NCBI GenBank assembly: GCA_022828595.1
Contig: JAKGHH010000007.1
Span: 32,798,356 to 32,862,355 of the forward strand
Length of the DNA: 64,000 nucleotides
Reading direction: 5' to 3'
Source: Nelumbo lutea
Lineage: Eukaryota > Streptophyta > Magnoliopsida > Proteales > Nelumbonaceae
A program made the translations under genes and the position numbers. The notes below the pieces were generated by a model. It was not told where the DNA came from. It saw only the letters and a list, made by a program, of their open reading frames with translations, and did no database searches. Below are positions 44,296-54,189 of the stretch, one piece after another (within the stretch, counting starts at the first letter, position 1; every line of letters starts with the position of its first letter).

Positions 44296-47239
44296 ATGCC
44301 CAATACGAGAACAACGGTGGACGCTCGAGTAGACCAGGTGGATGTGGAAATCCATTGGATGTCTACAGACATCAAAGAAATCAAAAAAAGCTTTGCCGCC
44401 CTTTTGAACAAGATTGATTGTATGCCACCACCTGAAAACAGGGGAGATCAGAATAGGGAAGATCCAGAGGAAGCATCAACAGAAAAAGCCGCCAAAGTGA
44501 GATTGGAACAAACTGCACGGTAGAAATGGACTTCCCGGTCTTCTGATGAGGAGATCCCACCTCATGGCTTCTCCGCGCAGAGCGCTACTTCGACTATAAG
44601 GATACACTAGGCCAAGATTGAGTCACACTGGCATCTACACATCTCAACAGTGAGGCAATCCTTTGGTATTAGTGGTATTGGAGGACACCCCCAAGTTTCT
44701 TAGCTGGATTTTGTGGATGCCTTGAACATTCGATTTGGAATGTTGGCTTTCAAAGGTTTTGATGAGAAAATGGCGAAGTTGCGGAAAACAGGATTGGTCC
44801 AAGACTACTAAATGGAATTAGAAAGATTAGTAGTGCGTGTCCAAGGCTAGGTGAAAGAGCATTGGTCGGAAGTTTTGTCGGCGGCTTGAAGGAAGAGATT
44901 CAACTAGAGGTAAGATCTATGCAACCTACCTATGTTCTTGATGCCGCTACATTATCTCGATCGTATGAAGAAAAACTAGCTTCGTCAAGAAGAACTAGCA
45001 GGCAAGTGAGACCCATGTTCAAAATCCCTACCTGGAACAAAGAAGGGATTTTGGTAAGGCCTAATAGCTTTGGCTCAAAACCAAATGCAAGCCCGCAGAG
45101 ACAAGGGTCTCTGCTATAATTGCAACGAGAAGTTTGGGAGGCCATGTTTGTAAGACCCAACAAGCCTTTTTTTTTTTTTTCCTCCAAACTGAAGCTCAAG
45201 AATATGGGGAAAATTCCAACGATAGTGAGGAAACAATCTGCAATCAAGGGTTAGAACACTGGTCAGAGACTACCTCGGAAATATCCTTACAAGCTCTTAC
45301 GAGTGGAAGGACTGATCCAGGGCTTCCGCGTAGAAATCTTGATAGACAATGTAATACTCTCAATTTTGTAATTCATACCTTGGTAAGGAAGTTTGGGCTT
45401 CCAGTTCAACCCACATTAGTATTCACTTTACATGTAGAAAATGGAAGCAGTTTGCCTTGTGACAGCATGTGTGCCGGCACAAAGACCAAGATACAAGGGC
45501 ACCAACTTGTAGTACATCTATGCCCAGTTGAATTCAGTGGTTGAAGCAATTAGGACCTGTTCTCTGTGGGGCAGATATGGGTGGGTCAGTTATTCATCTG
45601 CAAGGACAGATTGCAAAAGGGCCTGGATCCATCAATCTGGCCATGTTATCCAAACAGGTTGGGGATTCGAGCCAACCCATCTTTCATGTGGCTTGGTTCT
45701 AGTTGGACCAGCCAAACACTAGCCAACATTAGCCAGACCAAGTAAGCTGAGGATTACCACAACCAGCTCTGGCAGCTCCTTAAGCAGCACACAAGTGTGT
45801 TTGAAGAACCAAAAGGATTGCCCCCACAACAACATGACCACCGCATTCCGCTCTTGCCAGGTGCAACACCAAGAAATGTAAGGCCATATCGTACCCGCGT
45901 TTCCAGAAATTGGAAATTGAAAAACATGTTAAATGCTTGATAGATGCATAATTCAAGCCAATCATAATCCATTTTCCTCTCCACAATTATTAGTTAAAAA
46001 GAAAGATGGGACTTAGCGATTTTGTATAGACTATAGAACCCTTAACAATATTACCATCAAAGACCGATACCCCATTTGGGTTTGACAAATGCCCCATCCA
46101 CCTTGCAAGCATTGATGAGCGATGTATTTCATCCATATTTGTGCAAATTCATCATAGTTTTCTTTGATGACATTCCAGTATACAACCCAAATGGGGAAAT
46201 ACACCTGGCCCATTTATAGGTCACACTTGACACTCTCAAGGCCCATGAACTCTATGCTAAAGAATCCAAGTGCGCCTTTGGCCAAACTCAAATATCTTAC
46301 TTGGTACATATAGTGGAGAATGGGTCAGTGACAGCTGACCCAGACAAAGTTTCTTGCGTATTAAGGTGGTCTCCACCCTAGAATGTGAAGGATTTACGGT
46401 CCTTTCTAGGCCTAACAGGATATTATTGTTGTTTCAGCAAGAATTACGCCTTGATTCTTGCACCCTAACACAATTATTCAAGTGGGACTCATTCAAATGG
46501 ACACCTGAAGCCCAAGAGGCATTTGAACAACTGAAACAAGTTGTATAATCTCCACAATTAGCACGGCCCAACTTCTCAAAGGATTTCATCGTAGAGTGTG
46601 ATGCTTCCAGTCAAGGAGTAGGGGCTGTCTTCATGCAAGAAGGGCGCCCATTGTAGAGTGTGAGCTTATTGTACTCACAATTCAGCATTGGAGGTCTTAT
46701 TTGTTGGGTTGGAGATTCATTATATGTACCATTCACCAAGGTCTAAAATATTTGCTAGATCAGCCCATTCTCTCACCAGAAAGTAGCATTGGATATCCAA
46801 GATACTGGGTTATGACTACACTATTGAATACAAGGTGGGCATTGCCATAAAGTTGTTGACATGCTATGACATCCACCTCAGTTGGGCCAGCTGCTTGTTT
46901 CTTCTCCTATCAGTCCACTCATGGGCCAATTACGGTTTGAAGCCTGTTCTGACAAAGGTCTACAAGACACCAAGGCAAAAGTATTGGCTGAACCTTAGAG
47001 ACATACAGGGTACTAAGTTCAAGATGATCTACTGTAATACAAAAACAGGTTATGTATTCCGACCCATTCTCCTCATCGCAATTTCATTGGAAGGGAATGC
47101 ACACCTCCATTCAAAAATTCATTGTTAAATGCTTCATTTGCCAACAGTACAAGATTGATACTAGAACACCAATGGGACTATTACTGGTGCCAATACCCAG
47201 ACAAGTTTGGCAAGATATTTCAATGGATTTTATTATGGG
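44296..47239 (+). pseudogene. Decayed gag-pol of the older gypsy element
   Basis: A short gag start (44296-44523, MPNTRTTVDARVDQVDVEIH) ends at TAG. After that many frames are needed. Readable pieces are FVGGLKEEIQLEVRSMQP (44872), CYNCNEKF-like text near 45113, RPYRTR near 45883, FGFDKCPIHLASIDERCIS near 46080, [20 protein letters not shown] near 46590, KFIVKCFICQQYKIDTRTP near 47120 and QDISMDFIMGL at 47209-47241. They appear in gypsy order: gag, protease, reverse transcriptase, RNase H, integrase finger and start of the core. The integrase core after MDFIMGL is deleted and joined to the LTR. Confidence 0.8.
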
Positions 47240-47506
47240 GTTGAGAGCTCTACACAAATCAAATATACAAAAAGAGGCCATGCCAGCAAGAAGCCATATC
47301 AGCATAGCAAGTTGAACAAATTGTTGTAATTGAACAAAAACAAGTTTGCAGTCTGTTGTAATGATGAGAATGTAAACATAATAAATACAATCAAGAAAGC
47401 CAAGAGGAGGCATCGAGGAAATTTAGAAACAAACCTCTCTCTCTCTCTCTCTCTCTATGGAGGTTGGATCCCTCAAAGAAGCCTTGGGTTAGACAAGTTC
47501 CTAATG
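47240..47506 (+). repeat. 3' LTR of the older gypsy element (5' end clipped)
   Basis: From GTTGAGAGCTC to TTCCTAATG it matches the 5' LTR (38672 onward). The first bases are lost at the deletion junction with integrase. It carries (CT)n at 47434-47457. It is followed by GAATT, the 5-bp target duplication. Confidence 0.75.
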
Positions 47507-48548
47507 GAATTTCATTAATGGTTAGGGTGAAAAACAATGAGTATAACATAAGAATACAATCAGTATGAGAGATAAACCCGCTGATCTCTTGCCAAAATCT
47601 CTTTTTTTTTTTTTCTTACAACAATGTCCAAAAGAGTTGATCTCTTCCCACCTCTTGTTTGGCTAGAGCATCAACAATGGAGTTAGCACTTCTTTTGTAT
47701 CATTTATAATCGCAATTAAATGTTTTTTTTTTGTCAACCATCTGAATTTCTTTCTCTCATTAGCTCCACAACTTTTCTTCTTCTCTTTGTAGCCAACCCA
47801 TGACCAACTTGGAGTCTCCTTCAATGGTTAGTTTTCTAATATTTAGGATCCTTGCCCTTTGTATTCCCTTGAGAATTGAATTGCCATAACTTCAACCCTT
47901 AGAGAATCTCCTAAACAATAGGGCCTATATACGATGCAATTATTTGCCCTCATCATCCCTAAACACCCCTCCTACTCCTGATATTCCTGGATTTCCCACG
48001 TTGCTTCCATCAAAGTTGAGCTTAATGATCCCTCTTTCTAGTGGAGACCATTGGAGATTGATGTCATTCTTATTTATAGAAGAATTTGCCACTTCCAATA
48101 TCTAAGGATGTCATCCATTGAGACATTTGAGAATATTTCCAAGTACTTCACCCAATGAATCACTCTTATATAATATTTTCAATTATAGCTTCTTTCCTTC
48201 TCCCTTTTTCCAAGAAGATTATTGAGTTTCTTTCTTCCTATATTGTCCAACTTATTTCAACCCTTAAACATTTTCTCATGAGCCTTCCCCTTTTCTTTGG
48301 TCAAGCAAATGTTGTTGGAGCAAAAAGGCTTTGCATATCAACTAGGGGATTCCACCTACACTCAAAAAAATAGAAAAACCATTATCAAATGTATACAATG
48401 AAAGAATAGGGGATTAAGTGATAGAAAGTCTCACCATTGGCTTTACACAGGACACACCAATGAGGGGATAAGCACCACATAAGTTTTTCGTCTTTTTTTT
48501 TTTTGGAGCAAGTCAAAAGTATTAATTCTTTCACGAAATGGCAAAAAT

Positions 48549-48605
48549 GGCAGCCCAATGCATGAGGCTCCCACCAATGCAAGGTCTGGGGAGGCTTCTC
48601 AACAA
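48549..48605 (-). mobile_element. Au-SINE-like fragment, minus strand
   Basis: The minus strand reads CCTCCCCAGACC, TTGCATTGGTGGGAGCCTCA and TGCATTGGGCTGCCAT, closely like the piece at 26785-26886. It is truncated and lies at the right edge of the split LINE. Confidence 0.55.
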
Positions 48606-49280
48606 AAAGCTCCAACATCAAACCCTTGGTGGGATAGTATTGAGTGCTTGGGAGGGGGTGGATTTGTTTTGATCCTTCTCTATTTGTTAATGTGATGGTG
48701 GTAGATTTGATGAGTTCCATAGTTAGGATGTTGGGGGATAAGAGAACAAAGGTGATGACTTTGTTAGATTGGCTAGAAGGTTGTTTAAACATAAATTGGT
48801 GAGAAACATTGGCAAGACAAGGTGCTAGCAAGGGTCACTAGTAGAGAACAGGGAAATGTTGTTGGTTGATCTAATTAAAGAAATGATAGTGGGGTGGGGA
48901 ACTATGTCCCCCCGCCCCCAACCAATTATTTTGTTGGTACAACTATCTTTGTACATATTCCATTTTTATTCACAAATTAATAAAATCTTCAACTTATCCA
49001 AAGAAGCTGTTGGAAAAGGAAAATTGTAGCAATACATCGGTCTTCTTTGTAAGGCCTCACAAGTATTAACTTCCAAATGTAATGGCTAGCAAAAATCTTT
49101 TATTTTGGGTGGCATAGGACCTTTCCATATAGCTTTAGCTAGGAAAACTGCTTGAGGATGTGGTGACAAAAGGGTTTGGTAGAAATGTACAAGAAAATAA
49201 GCCATTTGCATTGGGGGTCTAAATTCTTTGGTCAAGAATAGAGAGGGACCTAGATCCTCTCAAAATTGGTTTTGTTTAAG
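48606..49280. other. Degraded repeats, mostly unassigned
   Basis: Around 48925-49000 a + strand LINE-like 3' tail can be seen (TTTGTACATATTCC, then AAATTAATAAAATC). The remainder shows no motif. No host gene is supported. Confidence 0.35.
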
Positions 49281-49289
49281 GAAAGAATA

Positions 49290-51385
49290 CAAAGAGGAAC
49301 CAGTTTGGAGTAAAGCAAACTTATGCTCTTAGGGAGTCTCCTACCCCTATATGGCCTAAATACAAGGCCAACAGTCTACCTCCCTCATCTCTAAAAACAC
49401 CCCTATTCCCGAGGGGCCTGGGTTGCCTAGAGAGCTTCCATCAAAATTAGTTTCACTTTATAACATGGCGGTGGGGTCCAACTTTCTTGAATTGATGGGG
49501 AGAAAGATGAGGAACCAACTATGACACTCCATCCTCTATTGAAGTCAGTGAAAGAAAAGTCTTTAAAAAACTGCAAAGCTTTTAGCTAATATATGATCCC
49601 GATAGTGGTGCCCTCTATAAATGTTTCCTTGGTTCTTTCCTATCATTGAAAAGTCCTATTATTTCTCTTCCCACACTAACCATAATACAATTGCTCTTGT
49701 TGTTTACTACATCACCCTGCCTCTCTTCTTTGGCAACTAGAAGAAGCTAGGGTCGAAAAGGTTTTGCACAAACAAAGGAAGAGTCCACTTGCAACCAAAG
49801 AGAGAAGAGAATCAATCCCAAATACAAGAAGTAAAAGGGCAGGAAATAAATATATGAGCCATTATCTCTCCATTTTGCAGGCAAAGGCAACAAACATGAG
49901 GGGAAAGGCACCAGCCTTTCCTTTTTTTTTTGAAGTACATCCAAAGTATTGACCTTTTGAAGAACCACTTCCCAACAGAAAGCCCTAACCTTAGTGGAAC
50001 AGGAGTAGCCCACACTTGTTTTGTAGGGAAATGGGTAGGCACAACATCAAAACTAAGTAAGGCATTGAAAAAAAAGAGCAATAGAAAAACCCTGAGGGGA
50101 CTCTAACCAAATTCTAGTATCTAGGCAAGACTAATATAGGAAAATTGCACCCAAAAGAGAGAACAACTCATCTGTGGAGGCCACTTTCGAATCTCTCAAT
50201 CCTCTCCTTAGTCCCAGATCCCAAGAACCCTCATTCACATGAACAGAGGAAATGACCTTCAATTTGTTTAATGAAAGAGAGTACATAACCGGGAAATTGT
50301 CCTTAAGAGGAGCATTCCCAACCCAAGTGTCCTCCCAAAACAGAACTTTGTTACCTGAGCAAGCATCACACCTTATGAAAGGTTGAAAAGAAAGTAGGAC
50401 TCCGATTAGGGTGTTCACGAGTCGGGTTGGGTTGGTTGTAGGTTTTTTGCTCAACCGAACCGACCTGGTCAGTTTAACAAACAAATACTTGAAACTGACT
50501 GGATATAAGGGAAAACTGACCCAAACATGAAGGGTCGGTTTGGGTTGGTTTTTCGGTTTGGTCAGGCTAGTTTGGGGATGGTCAATTGGTCATCAAGGGT
50601 GATTTATTGATTTTCAATCTCATTTACCTATTTCGTATATGGCTCTTATTGGCTGATTTGGCTCATTGAGTGTTTGAGTCAAAACCATCTTTTTCTAAGT
50701 CATATAGGTTGCTGAGTAAGTAACCTCAAACCCAAATATGGTTCCCATTTTTGTGTAAGTCTCTTCAACATCTTTTTCTAAGTCATATAGGTTACTGAGT
50801 AAGTAATCCAAACCCAAAGATGGTTGCCATTTTTGTGTAAATCTCTTCAACATCTTTTTCTAAGTCATATAGGCTACTAAGTAAGTAACCCCAAATCCAA
50901 AGATGGTTGCCATTTTTGTGTAAGTCTTTTCAACTTCAAGACTATTACAAAAAAAGTAATGAATGAAGGGGAGTCCAATAGTCTCAAACTTCAAGACTAA
51001 TATAAAAAAGTAATAACTGAAGTGGAGTCCAATTGTCTATATTTGTAAAAAGTATTGTGTAAAGTCTTAAAATTGGGGGGAGTTCCATTGTTTCTATTCC
51101 AAAACCATAAGTATTAGACTTTTATTAGCCATAGTTGGTTCGGTTCGGGTTGTTTATATTTATAAACCAAGACCAACCAAAAGTTTCAAAAAATTGACCA
51201 GATCGGGTTGGATCAGATTTATTTGGTTCCTCTTGTGAACACCCCTAACTCCAACAATTGGTTTCCAAGGGGAGTGGTGAGAGGCCTTGGGGTTGGCGTT
51301 GGTATCCCATCCATTTGCTGCCAAACCATGAATGCTTACCACCACCTTATACCACAAACTTTCCTGCTCTAAGGGATAGCAAGTC
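49290..51385 (-). mobile_element. LINE (L1-like) ORF2 fragment split by a MITE
   Basis: Minus-strand phrases in order from the right: ESLWYKVVVSIHGLAANGW (about 51300-51360), ASHHSPWKPIVGVR (51250-51290), then after the MITE (50408-51246) VLFWEDTWVGNAPLKDNFPV (50280-50340). Next come the zinc-binding region WCLSPHVCCLCLQNGE (about 49865-49915) and RNase H text LNFDGSSLGNPGPSGIG (about 49405-49460). This is the order of an L1 ORF2 C-terminal half. Stops and frameshifts are frequent. The fragment ends abruptly at about 51385, where LINE sequence of the opposite orientation begins. Confidence 0.75.
50408..51246. mobile_element. MITE-like element with AGGGTGTTCAC termini inside LINE ORF2
   Basis: The left end AGGGTGTTCACGAGTCGGG and the right end, inverted, AGGGGTGTTCACAAGAGG form an imperfect terminal repeat. 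Subterminal zones are rich in GGTTGGGTTGG/GGTTCGG words. The interior (50690-50960) holds three copies of a unit containing TTTTTCTAAGTCATATAGG and CCATTTTTGTGTAAGTC, roughly 90 bp apart. The flanks GACTCCGATT and AACTCCAACA share ACTCC-A, a weak 10-bp target duplication. Removing it rejoins the LINE ORF2 frame, which supports the boundaries. Confidence 0.65.
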
Positions 51386-51475
51386 AAATTGAAAAGTTGA
51401 TGAGGGGTTTTCTTTGGAAATTGGGTGACTCAAAAAAGGATCACCTAGTGAAGTGGGAAGTTGTCACTAGGTGGC
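51386..51475 (+). mobile_element. LINE ORF2 piece in inverted orientation
   Basis: The + strand reads IEKLMRGFLWKLGDSKKDHL then VKWEVV, the conserved LINE phrase that normally lies just before the segment found on the minus strand to the left (ESLWYKVVVSIHG). Head-to-head joining of neighbouring ORF2 segments is what 5' inversion during LINE integration (twin priming) produces. The junction is near 51385. Confidence 0.65.
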
Positions 51476-51750
51476 GGGCCAATAAGCCACGTTACCCCGG
51501 AGATTTCAAGCGCGCTATGTGAGATCGATGCTTACATAAAGGAACCTCCTTCACCTACATAAGGTACACACAATTGTGCACTGAATTCATTCTTGTATTT
51601 TAAGCTCTTTTGCTCTCTTTTTACTCTCATTACTGACTAGCATCAAAGTGCCCACCTTGGGTACTCTGACATTGTTTTCTTACAACTCGACCTGTCGACC
51701 TCGCTAGCCCGACATTCGAGTTGTCTTCCGGTAGGGAGCTGCCAGATCGT
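51476..51750 (+). repeat. LTR-like segment, possibly a gypsy (Tat-type) solo LTR
   Basis: The stretch has TGCTTACATAAAGGAACCTCC (51528), TTTGCTCTCTTTTTACTCTC, then CATTACTGACTAGCATCAAA and GTGCCC. It resembles the R/U5 region of plant Tat-lineage LTRs (TTACTGACTTGAGCGTCGGA type) as I remember them. It is more GC-rich than its flanks. Exact ends and a target duplication could not be fixed, so the solo-LTR call is tentative. Confidence 0.4.
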
Positions 51751-51754
51751 GCAC

Positions 51755-52530
51755 CATTAGAACCCTTATAAGGCTCCTGGCCTGGATAGGTTTTTGAACA
51801 TTTTCTTTCAAAATTATTGGGGTATAGTACCACTGGATTTATGTAATGCAGTCAAGGGTTTCTTTTGAGATAGGTCATTTGTTGAAAGAAATAAATGAAA
51901 CTTTTATTGCTTTAGTTCCCAAAGTTAGCCCATAAACCCCAACTCATTTTTGGTCAATTCGTCTCTATAACACCAGTTAAAAAATCATTGAAAGGTGTTG
52001 ACGAGTAAACTTCAATCTATCATTAGTGAACTCATTGCTAGTAACCAAAGTGACCTTATCCTTAGTAAAATTATAAGTGATATTATATTGATTGCCCATG
52101 AAATAATTCATCACTTAAAGACTAGTAGAAATAAATAGGGACATATGACAATTAAAATTGACATGAGAAAAACCTATGATAGGGTTGAACGGAGCTTTCT
52201 AAAAGCAAATTTTTAGAAGTTAGGGTTTTGACCAAGGTTGATAGGATGGATCATAGAATGTGTGACTACTGTCTCCTACCAGGTCTTAATCAATGGCTCC
52301 TTGAATGAAAAATCCTTATTTCAAGTAGCTTAAGACAGGGGGATCTCTTATCCCCCATATTTTTTCTTGCTTTGCTCTGAAATGCTCTCTAAAAAATTAA
52401 TAGTCTTGTTGATAATGGTCTTCTCTTAGGAATCAAACTAACTTGTCAGTGCCTTGTTCTATCTCATTTATTCTTTGCAAATGATAGTTACTTCTTTACT
52501 AAGGCCTCTCTCCAAAGCAGTGATGGCTGT
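51755..52530 (+). mobile_element. LINE (L1-like) reverse transcriptase fragment
   Basis: The + strand reads NPYKAPGLDRFLNIFFQNYW (start of the non-LTR reverse transcriptase), then IKIDMRKTYDRVERSFLKA, KLGF and CVTTVSYQVLINGSLNE. After that come GISYPPYFFLLCSEMLSKK (parent RQGDPLSPYLF) and LIYSLQMIVTS, a decayed copy of the F-ADD-type catalytic region. Many stops are present. It lies in the same orientation as the small inverted piece to its left but out of the normal order. Confidence 0.75.
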
Positions 52531-52619
52531 TGAAGTGTGTGTTAAATGCCATAGCAGTCAAAGAAAATACATTTAAGAGAGGTTTAATCCCAAATGACAT
52601 ATGCCCGGTCTATAAAAAA

Positions 52620-52850
52620 GTCCCAACAGTACAAGCAACATTCCTTAGTTTTGAAAGGATTATTGCTTGATAATACAAGCAACATCCCTTAGTTTTGCAA
52701 GAACTAAGGATTTTTCATTCGCTCACCCCTAGTAAATAGCTTTGCAAAAAAGAAGAGAAAAAAAAAGATGAATTGGAATTGGATGAGAAAGTTTTTGAAG
52801 GATTATTACTCGATAGTACAAGCAACATCCCTTAGTTTTTGTCTTCCATT
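52620..52850 (+). repeat. Short interspersed direct repeats
   Basis: TACAAGCAACATYCCTTAGT occurs three times (about 52630, 52673 and 52818). The latter two are preceded by AGGATTATTRCTYGATARTA. The spacing is uneven. It is probably a remnant of small tandem duplications and does not look like a structured array. Confidence 0.6.
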
Positions 52851-52975
52851 TTGTAACTACAAACACCAAACAATGCTTAAAATACTAGAGAATGGGGGTT
52901 AACCAAAATCTCAAGAATAGTTAAGAGATTAAAGAATGGAAGTAAGCTTGTACTCCAGATATGACAGTTACCTAT

Positions 52976-53112
52976 TTGCAAGATCCATCGTTGGATCCCT
53001 AATAGGAACTTACCTTCAAGCATATGAGTATAGATTGTTGTATGAATATAGTATGTGGTTTGTACACATTCAAAGGTGCATTCCTATTGGAGATCCAACA
53101 ATGGATCTTGCT
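52976..53112. repeat. Inverted repeat, about 40-bp arms
   Basis: The left arm GCAAGATCCATCGTTGGATC (from 52978) and following bases match the inverted right arm (53071-53112: CAAAGGTGCATTCCTATTGG, AGATCCAACAATGGATCTTG), with about 50 bp between the arms. Each arm holds an inner palindrome, GATCCAWYRWTGGATC. No transposon family is recognised. Confidence 0.65.
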
Positions 53113-53180
53113 AATAGAACTATTAGACCCTAATGCATAGGTTTGGCTATATGGGAATCAAACACACATACACACATGAT

Positions 53181-53182
<2 letters not shown>

Positions 53183-53222
<40 letters not shown>
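53183..53222. repeat. (TA)n(GA)n microsatellite
   Basis: About ten TA units followed directly by about eleven GA units. Confidence 0.9.
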
Positions 53223-53223
<1 letters not shown>

Positions 53224-53718
53224 GCATGTTGTGAGTGGTGGGGTATAAGACTAAAAGGGGGAGGGATGGAAACCCAAAGAGAAGCTCGAGTGATGTTTGG
53301 GAGTGTTTATTGTTTTTTTCCCTTTTCTTTAAAGAAATGTGTGAAAAGCACCTTGAACCCAACCCCCTTATCCGCATACTTATCTTTTTGCACCTCTAAG
53401 GTGGAATTTGGAAGTGCTTATTTGAAAAATAAGTTCTTGAGAATTTGGTGTACATGCATTTATTTCAAATAGGGGTAGCATAGGTATTTTCAAAATGATG
53501 TGGGTCGATATAGGTCAGAAATGAAATAAGTACTTAAAAAAAGCCCAAAATTTTGGCTTCTCAAATAAACACTTATTTGGCTTATTTCCCAAATGCAAAT
53601 AAGTGCTTATTTGTGTGGTCCCGGCCTAAAATAAATGCTTGTTTAATTAAGTTCTTACTTTTAAGCACTCCCAAACTTAGCCTAAGAGTGTATATTGTCT
53701 AAATAAGTGCTTAAATAT

Positions 53719-54178
53719 AGGGGTGCAAATGGATCAAATTATGATCTGAAATTCGATCCTATTTTGTCAGATTCGAATATCTCCTATCAAATATTCAGAT
53801 TTGATAATAGGATCTGATTGAAAATTAGATGGAATTCAGATCATATATATGTTATTTATTTATTTATAAATATACTTGTTTTGCATTTTTAGAATTTTTA
53901 TATTATTTATTTTTATAAAATACATGTATATATATAATGAAAATAATTGAAGAAAATACTTGTTTTTTGTTTTTTTTCCTTTATATAAACTATTGTATTT
54001 TTTATTTTTTTTAGAAATTAAATCGGATTGGATCATATTTGGATATATAACATTATTAATGGATTGGGATTCAAATTTGTGTTTGTAAGATCTGATCGGA
54101 TCGGATCTGTTGTTTGTGTTGTTGGATTGGGTTCAGATATACCCTGATTTGAATCTAATCTTAACCGTTTGCATTTCT
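53719..54178. mobile_element. MITE with AGGGGTGC termini, 10-bp target duplication
   Basis: It starts AGGGGTGCAAATGGATC. The right end, inverted, is AGAAATGCAAACGGTTAAG. The subterminal zones are rich in GATCNGAT/GGATCGGATC words and the core is A/T only. The flanks GCTTAAATAT (53709-53718) and ACTTAAATAT (54179-54188) differ at one position. It is non-coding and shares the terminal signature with four other elements here. Confidence 0.7.
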
Positions 54179-54189
54179 ACTTAAATATT

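Larger units (their letters stand above)
38671..47506 (+). mobile_element. Older Ty3/gypsy element, inactive
   Basis: The 5' LTR (38671-38879 plus 44180-44276, split by the younger element) starts TGTTGAGAGC and ends CCTAACA. It is followed by a primer-binding site TGGTATTAGAGC (44280-44291). The 3' LTR is at about 47240-47506. The 5-mer GAATT flanks both sides (38666-38670 and 47507-47511). The interior (44296-47239) holds broken gag, protease-, reverse transcriptase- and integrase-like pieces. The integrase runs directly into the 3' LTR at 47239/47240, showing an internal deletion of the rest of pol. Removing the younger insertion leaves about 3.5 kb. Confidence 0.8.
38642..48540 (-). mobile_element. 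LINE (L1-like) split by a gypsy element
   Basis: The 3' tail (+ strand T run at 38644-38651, then GATGAATGACCGTGAATT) resumes after the gypsy insertion at 47507 as GAATTTCATTAATGG. Further right the minus strand shows an RNase H domain (KLNFDGSNVGNPGISGVGGV near 48000, TIEGDSKLVMGWL near 47830, a VDALAKQEVGRDQLF-like end near 47650) and a zinc-binding phrase CLSPHWCVLCKANGE at about 48425-48480. The LINE remnant therefore covers 38642-38670 plus 47507 to about 48540 and is the target of the outer gypsy element. Confidence 0.65.

Noticed and set aside
48385..48831. 148-residue minus-strand frame as a host gene
   Set aside because: Its C-terminal part is LINE zinc-binding text (CLSPHWCVLCKANGE) and its middle overlaps an Au-SINE-like piece, so it is a chance frame across repeats.
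52620..52850. CRISPR-like or regulatory array
   Set aside because: Only three imperfect copies with uneven spacing in a plant nuclear genome; simple local duplication is sufficient.
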